64,000 nt of DNA. It comes from Thiocapsa sp. GTDB taxonomy: Bacteria > Pseudomonadota > Gammaproteobacteria > Chromatiales > Chromatiaceae. Of the stretch, positions 55,074-63,513 are shown piece by piece (position 1 is the first letter of the stretch; each line of letters begins with the position of its first letter). Below the pieces are notes generated by a model. It made no database searches, was not told the DNA's origin, and was given only the letters and a program-made list of their open reading frames with translations. The stretch lies in assembly GCF_018399035.1 (NCBI RefSeq), contig NZ_CP073760.1:1364001-1428000 (forward strand), written 5' to 3'. Position numbers and translations under genes: made by a program.

Positions 55074-55799
55074 TTACTGGGAATCACGCCAATAAACCGG
55101 TGCCTGATCAACGCATGCCAGGCGACGCGCTTTCAGCACTGCTTCAGCCAAGCGGAAGTCTTCCTCTGTGCTAATTTTTATAGCGTGTAACGGTTCAATT
55201 GAAAAAAGGAGACGCTGTCGGCCGATATAGGCATCTCCGCCTGTTTGATATCGATTCTGATATGCTTTTGCATCCCAGATCGTTACCGCCCAGTTCAATA
55301 TATCGACATGCCTATTCTGCTGAGTGGGCGCGAGATGCCCCCCGAGTGTAATGTTGACTGGCTCCGCCTCAAAAAACACCTGCATCTGAGTCGATTGAAC
55401 CGTAATGAGAGTATCTGCCGTATCATCTTGCGCATAGGCATCCAACGCGGCATCGATATCAGACGTGTTTATCAGAGGACACACGGGGTTGATCATGACC
55501 AGAGTATCAACATACCACTTGGAAATAAAATCATGGTTGAAATCATCGCCTGATGCAGAATCCGTAGCATATTGGGCATCGCGCATAAAGACTTTAGCGC
55601 CTAGTGACTTGGCCAGCTTGCTAATTTCCAGCCCGTCGGTGTTAACAACGACCTCGTTCAGCCGGCAGGATGCAAGTGCTGCATTAACAGCGTAACTCAG
55701 CAATGGTGCGTTATCAATCAAACGCAAATTTTTGGCTGGTACACGTTTGCTACCAGCACGAGCCGGTATGTGACCGACAATTTTTCCTAGGTTTTTCAT
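55074..55799 (-). CDS. Acylneuraminate-type cytidylyltransferase (low-GC copy)
   Basis: This 241-aa enzyme of the CMP-NeuAc/CMP-Kdo synthetase fold has VGHIPARAGSKRVPAKNLRL, the CTP-binding motif, MINPVCPLINTSDID, and IKISTEEDFRLAEAVL near the end. It would activate an acid sugar with CTP. The ATG overlaps the stop of the cyclase-like gene (ATGA). A second, high-GC cytidylyltransferase lies at 59872; they are clearly divergent. Confidence 0.88.
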   Translation of the reverse strand: MKNLGKIVGHIPARAGSKRVPAKNLRLIDNAPLLSYAVNAALASCRLNEVVVNTDGLEISKLAKSLGAKVFMRDAQYATDSASGDDFNHDFISKWYVDTLVMINPVCPLINTSDIDAALDAYAQDDTADTLITVQSTQMQVFFEAEPVNITLGGHLAPTQQNRHVDILNWAVTIWDAKAYQNRYQTGGDAYIGRQRLLFSIEPLHAIKISTEEDFRLAEAVLKARRLACVDQAPVYWRDSQ

Positions 55800-56869
55800 A
55801 TATCAGTGAGATACAGTTTATTTGTAAAAAATGACGCGATTAGGTTATGCAAATCGTCATTCACCTCACAGAGTTCCTTGAACATATCACCGACCCCTCG
55901 GGTAAGAATAAGGCCGAGCCGCTGTCCTACATTCTTTTTGTCTCTTTTCATCGCTGCCATGTAGTCATACATTTCAATAGACGGTAGTGAAAAACCGTCA
56001 AACACCAATTCACAAGCCCGTCTGATTCGGTTTCGCTCAGAAGATTGCAGTAAACCGCGCATAACGGACACAAGATTTGCTAGGTCTATTCCGTAGGCAA
56101 CCGCAATGCCATGCGGAACCGCGTAATTCGTTGCCGACTCGATTGCGTGACCGAACGAATGACCGTAGTTGAAGATATTCCGTGGTCCACGATCAAATTC
56201 ATCAAGTTCAATCATGGCTTTTTTTATCGTGAGACTTCTCAATATGAGCGGCTTATAAAGATCGTTCCCTGAGCGTATTTCTGGGGCGTACTTCCAAAAG
56301 AGCTCAAGATCTTCTTCGGAATTGAGCAAAAAATAGTGAAGCATTTCGCCGAGCCCCGAGGCAACTTCTATCCTAGAAAGACTCTTTAAAAAATTGGTAT
56401 CGATAATGACCTCAGCAGGCGGATAGAATCCGCCTATCTGATTTTTATACTGCCGGAAGTTAATCGATGTTTTACTCCCGATACATGAGTCACATTGCGT
56501 CAACATATTAGTGGGGAAAAAATACCAATCTACCCCCCGGTACAGCAGTGATGATACAAACGACGCGATATCTTGAGTTATGCCGCCACCGATTGCAATA
56601 ATGCGATTATCTCGATGAAATCCACCCTCAATCAAACGCTGAAACAGTGGAATGACGCCCTCATAACTCTTAAGTGACTCCTGGCCGTCTACCGCCCAAA
56701 GATCATCACCAGCTACCAGTCGTATCTCAGGGTAAAGGAGGAGCACAGTAGAATCAACAACAACCAAGTCCCCATCTAATTTTAATATTTTCAGCTTATC
56801 AAGAAACTCTGATGTAAATTCAACCTTATAGTCGCGAAAAATGGAGCGGATAGACAGAGAATCAGACAT
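55796..56869 (-). CDS. 3-dehydroquinate synthase-like sugar-phosphate cyclase
   Basis: This protein of about 357 aa is an AroB-like enzyme: IIAIGGGITQDIASFVSSLL, PTNMLTQCDSCIGSKTSINF, KNQIGGFYPPAEVIIDTNFL, GLGEMLHYF, NIFNYGHSFGHAIESATNY and VPHGIAVAYGID, including the metal-ligand Glu and two His. AroB members cyclise heptulosonate or heptulose phosphates. A second AroB in a polysaccharide cluster points to a cyclised-sugar product rather than the shikimate pathway. The ATG at 56869 has GGAGGG upstream and overlaps the SDR gene. Confidence 0.88.
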   Translation of the reverse strand: MSDSLSIRSIFRDYKVEFTSEFLDKLKILKLDGDLVVVDSTVLLLYPEIRLVAGDDLWAVDGQESLKSYEGVIPLFQRLIEGGFHRDNRIIAIGGGITQDIASFVSSLLYRGVDWYFFPTNMLTQCDSCIGSKTSINFRQYKNQIGGFYPPAEVIIDTNFLKSLSRIEVASGLGEMLHYFLLNSEEDLELFWKYAPEIRSGNDLYKPLILRSLTIKKAMIELDEFDRGPRNIFNYGHSFGHAIESATNYAVPHGIAVAYGIDLANLVSVMRGLLQSSERNRIRRACELVFDGFSLPSIEMYDYMAAMKRDKKNVGQRLGLILTRGVGDMFKELCEVNDDLHNLIASFFTNKLYLTDI

Positions 56870-57587
56870 TGGTGAACCCTCCGTCAACAATAATGTTTTG
56901 GCCAGTTATGTAAGTTTGTTGGCTAGAACCGATAAAGGCTACAACCCTTGCAATCTCGTCTGGACTGGCTAGACGTCCAACAGGTACTTGAGACGCCATC
57001 GCCTGCATACCATCTTTTCCCAAGGTCGCAATCGTCAAGTCTGTCATAACGAAGCCAGGCGATACCGCATTCACGAGTATTCCGTGCGATGCAAGATCAA
57101 TCGCAGCAGCACGTGTCATTCCAAGTACGCCTGATTTTGCAGCACAATATGCAGATCGTCCAGTCTTAGTGACAGTTGCCCAAATACTTGAGATATTGAC
57201 AACACGCCCAGGGATTCTGTGTTTTATCATATTGCGCGCGGCCGCTCGCATTATGAGGTACGGTGCTCTGTAATTCACTTCAGAAACCTCATCGAAATCG
57301 GCAATGGTGATTTCAGTAATAGGGTTTATTAGATTGATCCCGGCATTATTAACAAGGAGACTAATCGCAGGTCCAGTTTCAACGATCTCTAAAAAGGTCG
57401 AAAGGGAAGACCGGCAGGAGAAATCGACGGAAACATAGCTATCGCTTGACAAGTTTCCCGGTTGCTGAGAATGACGGCCAGTAACAATAACTTTTGCCCC
57501 AAGGTCGCTCAATAGACTTGCTATTGACGCACCAATCCCCCGTGTCCCACCGGTTACAAGCACGGTGCTGTTTTCGTATGTAATCAT
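56862..57587 (-). CDS. SDR-family oxidoreductase (FabG-like)
   Basis: This 241-aa protein has VLVTGGTRGIGASIASLLSD, the SDR coenzyme motif, LLVNNAGINL, and the catalytic Ser-Tyr-Lys in NISSIWATV and SAYCAAKSGVLGMTR. GFVMTDLT and the C-terminal ITGQNIIVDGGFTNV complete the family pattern. It probably reduces a keto group of the cyclised or acid sugar. The ATG overlaps the stop of the truncated phosphatase (ATGA), so expression is coupled to that gene. Low GC. Confidence 0.9.
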   Translation of the reverse strand: MITYENSTVLVTGGTRGIGASIASLLSDLGAKVIVTGRHSQQPGNLSSDSYVSVDFSCRSSLSTFLEIVETGPAISLLVNNAGINLINPITEITIADFDEVSEVNYRAPYLIMRAAARNMIKHRIPGRVVNISSIWATVTKTGRSAYCAAKSGVLGMTRAAAIDLASHGILVNAVSPGFVMTDLTIATLGKDGMQAMASQVPVGRLASPDEIARVVAFIGSSQQTYITGQNIIVDGGFTNV

Positions 57588-57883
57588 TTGTCACGTGTCG
57601 AAACAACTAAGGAAAACTCAGAGATCATTTGATTCACTATCATATTTGCAATCATAACCGTCTGGTCCAGATCCAGTGTCTTGCCGTCGCCCTCCTCGGC
57701 CAGCACCGGGATACCGGTTGGCCGCAGGTGCGCGAGGATCAGCTCCTGCGCGGCGAGATCGGCCTGGGTCTTGATGTCCTTGCCGCGATCGTCCGTCACC
57801 CCGGCGTCGCGCAGAAAGTCACGGCGCAGCAGTTCCGCGGCCTCGGCGGCCGCCTGCTCGGCAAGCTTGAGCTCGGTTGTCAT
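57584..57883 (-). pseudogene. Truncated inositol monophosphatase with foreign C-terminus
   Basis: This 99-aa frame: the first about 75 residues (LAEQAAAEAAELLRRDF, DIKTQADLAAQELILAHL, PVLAEEGDGKTLDLDQT) are the N-terminus of an IMPase-family sugar phosphatase up to the metal-binding glutamates. Where the WIVDPLDGT motif should follow, the sequence changes to a lower-GC tail of about 24 residues ending SLVVSTRDK. This marks the junction of an inserted block that replaced most of the phosphatase. The catalytic Asp pair is missing, so it should be inactive. Confidence 0.82.
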
Positions 57884-57886
57884 GGG

Positions 57887-58363
57887 TCAGGACTCCAGCA
57901 GACGCAAGGGTATCTTCACGACGGCCTTGCGGATCGGCATCGGCGCATCGAGCGCAATCATGGGGCAATGGGCCTCGCCCGGGAGAAACACCGCGAACAT
58001 CCCGGCGCGCAGGGTGAGCAGGGTCATGGCCTCGGGCGGGGCGGCGTACTCCTCCCGATCCCGTGCCTCGATGCTGCGCAAGGGCTCACCCAACTGCGCG
58101 ACCGGCGACCAGCGGATGCGCTCGCCACCCGCGATCACATACTGCACATCGATGGTCCGGCGATGATTTTCCCAGATGCACTCGGACTCCGGCAATGTTC
58201 GATATTCGTGCACGTTGGCGAACCAGCCGGCGGCGCCAAGGGAGACGTCGCCCAGGACGGCGGTGACGGCATGCGTCGCCAGCCAGTCGAGGGAGCGGCG
58301 CAACACCGGATGCACCAAGACGGATTTCCAGGCGGCATGCTCGTTAAGGACAGCGCAAAACAT
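57887..58363 (-). CDS. YhcH/YjgK/YiaL family protein (high-GC copy)
   Basis: This 158-aa paralogue of the protein at 54573 has WENHRRTIDVQYVIAGGERI (metal-ligand region) and AVFLPGEAHCPM. Its GC content matches the older high-GC part of the cluster. It lies directly upstream of the truncated phosphatase (3 bp apart). Together with the cytidylyltransferase at 59872 it probably belonged to the resident pathway before the insert came in. Confidence 0.88.
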   Translation of the reverse strand: MFCAVLNEHAAWKSVLVHPVLRRSLDWLATHAVTAVLGDVSLGAAGWFANVHEYRTLPESECIWENHRRTIDVQYVIAGGERIRWSPVAQLGEPLRSIEARDREEYAAPPEAMTLLTLRAGMFAVFLPGEAHCPMIALDAPMPIRKAVVKIPLRLLES

Positions 58364-58514
58364 AGTTCATCCAGGTTGTCTTGAGTTCCGGACGTGCTTG
58401 ACAAGAACGAATCGAGGCGTGGCACAGGTGAAATGCCGGGTTGGCAGCCTCTTCGTGCAGGCTGTGCCGGGTCTGATTGGGTCGCGATGCGATTCGCCCG
58501 GCGCACCCCTGATC

Positions 58515-59461
58515 TCAAGCGAATTCGCCCGACTTCCACCAGTGTTCGAGCCTCCGGCGCTCGCCAGCCGTCAGCGTCTGTCCCAGCGCGGAGTTATTGA
58601 TCTGACGTGCGGTCAATTCGCGGCTCACGCGGAATTCACGCTCCAGGCGTGCGGAGGCTTCCAGCACGTTCGCGCTGGACCGACAGGCCGACTCGGCTTG
58701 GGCACGAGGCAGCAGCAATTCAGCGGCGAAGGCGTTGGCCCGCTGTTCGGCAAAACGCGGCACCTGCCCGCCCAGCACCTCGGCCACCGGCAGGGCAGTT
58801 GTCGCAGTTCCGAGGGCTCCATTCCGGTCACCAGCGGAAGATACGCCGCTCTTGTCTCGCTCGTCCGTTCCGACCAGCGTCGCAGGGCACGCAGCGCCCG
58901 TGGATGCGTGCTTTCTGAAAGGTGCCGCGCGATACCTTCGCCAATGGCGGTCAAATCGTCCATGACGGCACGGTGCGACAGGCGCGTCGGGCGAACCCAT
59001 TGCTGGGACCAGACCAAAGCATCCGCGCCCTCGCGCAGAATCCAGAGCGGTGGCACGGTGAGCCCCCGCAACAGCAGCGACAGGTCGTGACGGTGCCGAA
59101 AATCGAACAGCAGCTCTTCCTCCGCTTCGGCCTCCGCCGGGCTGAGGTCGTTCCAACGCGTCTCGGCTCTGCCCATCATGTCCCCGGGATGCAGCGGCGA
59201 GATGGCGGTCGGGTAACCTTCTTCGAGAATCAACCAGGGCCAGATTCGCCCAAGACCATGAAGCAGATCGACGAGCGGCCAAGAAAGCGAGACGCGATGC
59301 GTGTCGGGGCCGTCCTGGTTTCGTGAACCCCAGACGGTCTGCCCTTCAACCGCCAGGCTGAAAAGCGCATCGGCAAGTTCCTGCCCGGCGCTCGTCGCGC
59401 ACTCGGAAACGAAGCGCAATTCAATCCCGGTGTCGCGGCCTAACCGTGTTGCTTCAGCCAT
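58515..59461 (-). pseudogene. ImmA/IrrE-like protein, frameshifted
   Basis: The N-terminal part (59461 to about 58810) reads in one frame (MAEATRLGRDTGIELRFV, then TRAAYLPLVTGMEPSELRQL). From about 58810 the continuation is in another frame, VAEVLGGQVPRFAEQRANAF, then AAELLLPRAQAESACR and REFRVSRELTARQINN, the C-terminal block typical of ImmA/IrrE metallo-endopeptidases. No HEXXH zinc motif is visible, so it may be a degenerate relative. A single base change would rejoin the frames. It interrupts the sugar genes, suggesting a separate insertion. Confidence 0.65.
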
Positions 59462-59570
59462 GCCCGGAATTCCTGCTCATGACCGTCATCGATTGCTCGC
59501 TGCTCAAGTGCACGTTTGATTCTCGGCGGCAACGCCGGCCGGCCCTGACCGGCCTGCCCTGACCGGTCTG

Positions 59571-59879
59571 TCAAGCGTAACCATGAAAAGAGATGCCCGG
59601 CCGAGTTGGCGCCGCCTCATAAATCACGCCACGGTAGACCGCGTACACATGCTCCGGCTCGTTGGCCCCTGGTGCGTAGTAGACGATCCCGTCTCGCAAC
59701 AACGCGGTTGCGATCTCGATGTTGATGGAACGATGACATTGTCCGACCTGTCCATGTTGGGTGTCCAGAAAACCCGCCTCGTCCTTGGCCCAGCGATGTT
59801 TCGTTCGCCCCTCACCACGTTCGTAAAGCCATTGCTTCTGGACGGAAAGACAATTCTCACTGACTTGATGCTCAGTCAT
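59571..59879 (-). CDS. Hypothetical protein (102 aa)
   Basis: It starts at 59879 (MTEHQVSENCLSVQKQWLYE), overlapping the stop of the cytidylyltransferase by eight bases. The product is soluble and has HVYAVYRGVIYEAAPTRPG near the end, but I recognise no domain. In a second frame the minus strand 59455-59590 encodes RIKRALEQRAIDDGHEQEF and ends just inside the ImmA/IrrE-like gene, so another small gene may follow. Function unknown. Confidence 0.55.
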   Translation of the reverse strand: MTEHQVSENCLSVQKQWLYERGEGRTKHRWAKDEAGFLDTQHGQVGQCHRSINIEIATALLRDGIVYYAPGANEPEHVYAVYRGVIYEAAPTRPGISFHGYA

Positions 59880-60537
59880 TCTCCACCAACGGCAGCAGCG
59901 CCTCGGCAATCTGCAGATCACGCTCGGTCTTGATGATGTGCCCCGCCAACGCGCTGATGGGGTGGAAGCCGACACGCCCGGCATAGGTGGCGCACTGGCC
60001 CGCGGCCACCGCGTCCAGGTAGGTGCGCCGGCGCCAAGCGGTGATGCTCCAGCTCAGGCGCTGGATCGGCTCCAAGTCCTGCGAGTTGGTCTTCTCCGCG
60101 AAGCTGAAGTTGACCGGCTGGCCGCGATAGGCGCACTCGATCTGGACCGGATCGGTCGAGAGCAGACAGTCGACCTCGTCGCGGGCCAGGACGGCGACGA
60201 AGTCACGGATCTCCGCGACCGTCAGCAAGGGCGCGATGCTGTGGACCTGGACCACGACATCGCAGTCATGCGCCTGCAGGAACTCCGCGATGAACTGCTC
60301 GCTGGTCGCCTGGTTGTTGCCGAGCGCCTCGGGGCGGCGATGAAAGTGCACCCCCTCGGCCGCGGCGATCTCGCCGAAGGCCGGATGCTCGGAGTTCACC
60401 CAGATGGCGTCGAACACGCCCGCCGCCCGGCAGTTGCGGATGGCGCGGGTAATCAGCGGCACGCCGCCCAGCTCGCGCAGATTCTTTTGCTTCAGGCGTT
60501 GGCTGCCCATGCGGGCGGGGATCATGGCAAGGATCAT
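59872..60537 (-). CDS. Acylneuraminate-type cytidylyltransferase (high-GC copy)
   Basis: This 221-aa CMP-sugar synthetase-like enzyme has MILAMIPARMGSQRLKQKN with the CTP-binding Arg and Lys, VVQVHSIAPLLTVAEIRDF, and KTERDLQIAEALL at the end. It would activate an acid sugar, or another hydroxylated compound, with CTP. It is the first gene of the sugar-activation cluster that runs down to 51553. Copy C of the 118-bp repeat lies upstream. Confidence 0.88.
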   Translation of the reverse strand: MILAMIPARMGSQRLKQKNLRELGGVPLITRAIRNCRAAGVFDAIWVNSEHPAFGEIAAAEGVHFHRRPEALGNNQATSEQFIAEFLQAHDCDVVVQVHSIAPLLTVAEIRDFVAVLARDEVDCLLSTDPVQIECAYRGQPVNFSFAEKTNSQDLEPIQRLSWSITAWRRRTYLDAVAAGQCATYAGRVGFHPISALAGHIIKTERDLQIAEALLPLVEND

Positions 60538-61141
60538 GGTTCGCGATCGATTGAGTGGGCGGTGATCGAAAGGGCAGGTAATTTCCGGAAACCCTTATAC
60601 GGCCTTGCTCGTAATTCCGGCCATCGTGGCACTTGGCGCAGAGCGCCACGGGGCATGCGTGACACCGCAGAGCGGGTGTCACGAGCGACTGATGTTTTGG
60701 GTGGCCGGTCTTACGAGCGAGGCCCGAAGGGACTACGCAGATAGTCGCCGGTCGGGTTGCCTGTCGTCTGTAGGTCTCTGATTGGCTGATATTCATCCGA
60801 ACCTTCGCCCACGACTAGCATTTCCGTGTTCTCCTGAGATCCACGTTCCACTTATTGTTACTCGCCCAGCTTCCCCACTTGCCTGAGACACGCGGGTGAC
60901 CCTGGCTCTCAAAGCTGTCGTTTGCGATAGAAGCAAGGTTTGTTCAACAGCCGGCTCAGTGCTTGGCAGGCAGGCGCATGAGTCTGTCCGGCTTGTTCGA
61001 TTCAGGTTGAAAACTCACCGGAAATCGGTGACAAGATGATCAAAAGCGCCGCGCTACGCCCATATTGGCAATTCCGACTTTCTCAGAACCCCTGAACTTC
61101 GCGTTAGAACGCGTCTCGAACCTAAGCCGGAAAGACTCCTA
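60538..61141. other. Spacer with one repeat copy, otherwise no gene seen
   Basis: Apart from copy C of the 118-bp repeat (60604-60722) I see no coding sequence, RNA gene or clear promoter. It probably contains the promoter of the minus-strand cluster beginning at 60537. Confidence 0.5.
60604..60722. repeat. 118-bp hairpin repeat, copy C
   Basis: Same orientation as copy A: CTTGCTCGTAATTCCGGCCA, the GGCGCAGAGCGCC palindrome, and GGCCGGTCTTACGAGCGAGG. It bounds the sugar-activation cluster on its upstream side; copy B bounds the other side. Confidence 0.85.
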
Positions 61142-62158
61142 CTAGACCGTCGCTACCGGCGTGACCGGCGATCCGACCGCACCCGGCAGCCGCAAGGGCG
61201 GCGCAGTCAACAGAAAGCGGGAGCCCCGTTCGGCGCGCAGCCATTCAGCCAAATCGGCGAGGTGCCAGAGCTCGCCCAGGTGTACGCCGAGCTTGAAGAG
61301 GCAGTGCTCGTGCAGGGGGAGGTTGGTACCTCGATACCCCTCGGGCAGGCGCTTTCCGATCGACTCCACGGCGAGGTTGTCGGACGCGATCGCAGCGACA
61401 CCGCTGTCCGTGATCCATTGGAGCAGGCGTTCGTCCCAGCCGTCGAGCACCGCACAGGCATGTTTGATGGAGTCATCCGGTTGGCCGGCCATGCGCAGGA
61501 TCATGCGGTCGAGACCGGTCCACAGACACAGGATGTCGCCCGGCTCCACCTCGATGCCATCGGTCTCCATCACCCGCATCAGGTCGTCGAAACCGACTTC
61601 GTGACGCGGGCTCTCCCCGAAATGGGTGAAGAGGTCGACCAGCACACCGCGGCCTTGAACACCGTGCGCGGCCATGTGCTCGATGCCCAGTGCTGCCGCA
61701 CAGGTGCGGTGCTCCGTGTCCATGTGGACGTCCGCCCCGGCGCGGTAGCCGTTGTAGTAGACCGGCTCGATCTGCCCATTCCCCGCGACGTCGAAAAGGG
61801 ATCCACGGTGCGCGAGGCTGTCCCACTGCGTTGAATACTGCGTATACAACAGCACGCTGTCGTCGCAGCCCACATCGGTGAGGCGCGGATCGAAGTCGCG
61901 CCAGACATAGTTGTAGTACGGGGCGTCGTTGCGGATGACCGGGCGCAATCGGGGCGGATGCCGAACGGCGTTCAAGGTCTGCCCGCCGGGCAAGTCCAGG
62001 GGTAGGCTGAGGCAAAAGGTCTTGCCGGTCTTGACTTCGGCGACACCTTTAAGGACCTGCTCGGGACCGATCAGATTCAGACGACCGAGTTGATCGTCCG
62101 CGCCCCAGTCGCCCCAGGTCGAGCCTTCGGGACGTTGCTGCCATCTTGGTTTTGTCAT
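61142..62158 (-). CDS. Cyclase-family protein (kynurenine formamidase-like)
   Basis: This 338-aa protein of the PF04199 type has QWDSLAHRGSLFDVAG in place of the usual H-x-G-T-H-x-D-x-P-x-H metal motif, then GIEHMAAHGVQGRGVLVDLF and VEPGDILCLWTGLDRMIL. Relatives hydrolyse amides, lactones or cyclic acids with a metal. The first histidine of the motif appears replaced (Y-S-T-Q-W-D), so metal binding may differ. The gene is separate from the sugar cluster by a 600-bp spacer. Confidence 0.82.
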   Translation of the reverse strand: MTKPRWQQRPEGSTWGDWGADDQLGRLNLIGPEQVLKGVAEVKTGKTFCLSLPLDLPGGQTLNAVRHPPRLRPVIRNDAPYYNYVWRDFDPRLTDVGCDDSVLLYTQYSTQWDSLAHRGSLFDVAGNGQIEPVYYNGYRAGADVHMDTEHRTCAAALGIEHMAAHGVQGRGVLVDLFTHFGESPRHEVGFDDLMRVMETDGIEVEPGDILCLWTGLDRMILRMAGQPDDSIKHACAVLDGWDERLLQWITDSGVAAIASDNLAVESIGKRLPEGYRGTNLPLHEHCLFKLGVHLGELWHLADLAEWLRAERGSRFLLTAPPLRLPGAVGSPVTPVATV

Positions 62159-62453
62159 TTCAGAATGAATAGGGCAAGGCTAATGAGGGTGCCGAGGATG
62201 GCTGCAATGAGCGCGGCTACGGTAAGGCAAAAATGAACTGAAATAATGGGTAATTTGTAGGGGCGACTTAAGTCGCCCCTACAGTCGACCCTACAGTGCG
62301 TATCGCCTTGTTCATAGTCTTGGCGAATCGCTGATGAACAGTCAGTCATCAGGGCTTCCAGCCCTGATGCTGTCAGGCGACGACGTCCGGACGACACAGT
62401 TGGCCGCCCATGTGGTCGAGGTTATCAATAAGGCTAACCCGACGTCAGTTGGA
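62159..62453. other. Spacer with GCGACTTAAGTCGC palindrome and a hairpin
   Basis: It contains TAGGGGCGACTTAAGTCGCC (about 62258-62282), another member of the window-wide palindrome family, and the AGGGCTTCCAGCCCTGA hairpin near 62350. The 80-aa open frame on the minus strand ends in a hydrophobic helix (SVHFCLTVAALIAAILGTL) and overlaps the start of the cyclase gene, but I do not count it as a gene. Confidence 0.6.
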
Positions 62454-63008
62454 CTAGTAGCCACGGAAATCATCGACACCATCTCGCCATTTTGTACGAA
62501 TCCGATTCAATTTCTCGAAAATCACGTCAAAAGATACACTTTCACCGGACCGGCCGTGTGCCAAGTCGTTACGCCGCGCAAATAACGTTTTCAGTTCCAG
62601 CAACTGACGCCTCAACCAAACATTGCCTCTTTCTGCAGCCAACCAGTTGTCGATCAGTGTTGCGAGCGTGATTCGTTCATCCGCCCCATGCTTCTTGTAC
62701 TCATTTAAAAAACGTTGATGATGCTTTTGCCCGTTATCTCCTTGGACGCGCCAATCAAAATCCCTCCGAATACCTCCCTCGCAAGCTGCAAACAAGGAAA
62801 GCGCCGAAAACAGCTCGTGCTTATCCAGATTAAGCTCGTAGTAGGTCTGCCACTCTGATTCCGTCATTCCAAAAAGCTCATCGAGCGTTCTATCGCTGAT
62901 GTTCAAGCGTGTTTCGCGCATCCAGACATAAGAACCCAAACTGGCCAAGCCATCTCTTGTCGAAACATACCAGTCGTAAGCTTGATCGATCGTTGGGAAG
63001 GGCTGCAT
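62454..63008 (-). CDS. HEPN-motif protein (putative RNase toxin)
   Basis: This 184-aa helical protein has TLFARRNDLAHGRSGE near residue 150. RNDLAH fits the HEPN catalytic motif R-x4-6-H with the preferred Asn after Arg. HEPN proteins are often metal-independent RNases in toxin-antitoxin, abortive-infection or CRISPR-linked systems. No nucleotidyltransferase partner is adjacent; the gene just upstream (63016) encodes a 157-aa protein of unknown type. The rest (EWQTYYELNLDKHELFSALS) is helical and unassigned. Confidence 0.7.
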   Translation of the reverse strand: MQPFPTIDQAYDWYVSTRDGLASLGSYVWMRETRLNISDRTLDELFGMTESEWQTYYELNLDKHELFSALSLFAACEGGIRRDFDWRVQGDNGQKHHQRFLNEYKKHGADERITLATLIDNWLAAERGNVWLRRQLLELKTLFARRNDLAHGRSGESVSFDVIFEKLNRIRTKWRDGVDDFRGY

Positions 63009-63015
63009 CGCTCAA

Positions 63016-63489
63016 TCAGCCAAGCACGATTTCCAGCAGCGGCACAAGGCTGTCTTCATCGAACAAAAAGTGACCTTTCCGGCCATGCTCCGGATAGACA
63101 TACCACTGCCATTCTCGATCAAGGGGCTCATCACTCGAATCCCCCTCTTCGACATCTGCAATCAATCGTGCGCGACCACGAGGACCTAGAACATCCACAC
63201 GCCCGAACGCCCCCATAACTCTACTGCCTTTTGGTTTAAAAACAACCTCATTGCCTCCGATATGGATCACCAAGCCAGGCGCATCATATTGACCGAGATA
63301 CTCCTCATTCAGGGAATTCTCGGTCGAGTGAATATCTGCACTCGGCACTCCGGCTGAAACGAGTTTTTCTTGAATACCTGAAAGGAGCATGCCGAGCTCA
63401 TTCAACCATTTTTCCTTACGCTTGCTCCAATCGGTCGCCGAGATCGGCCGGCGCCGATGCGACTGGATGAATAATTCAAGGTCGGTCAT
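63016..63489 (-). CDS. Hypothetical protein paired with the HEPN gene
   Basis: This protein of about 157 aa starts at 63489 behind a CTGGAG ribosome binding site. It has TDWSKRKEKWLNELGMLL, then VIHIGGNEVVFKPKGSRV, a beta-rich middle (GRVDVLGPRGRARLIADVEE) and an acidic C-terminus. I recognise no family. It ends 7 bp before the HEPN gene's start and is probably co-transcribed, so it may be the antitoxin or an associated factor. This is inferred from position only. Confidence 0.7.
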   Translation of the reverse strand: MTDLELFIQSHRRRPISATDWSKRKEKWLNELGMLLSGIQEKLVSAGVPSADIHSTENSLNEEYLGQYDAPGLVIHIGGNEVVFKPKGSRVMGAFGRVDVLGPRGRARLIADVEEGDSSDEPLDREWQWYVYPEHGRKGHFLFDEDSLVPLLEIVLG

Positions 63490-63513
63490 GAGCAATCTCC
63501 AGCGTTCTGTCGA

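Noticed and set aside
62155..62397. 80-aa membrane peptide gene upstream of the cyclase gene
   Set aside because: Much of it is translated from repeat hairpins and there is no ribosome binding site; only the last about 25 residues look like a membrane helix.
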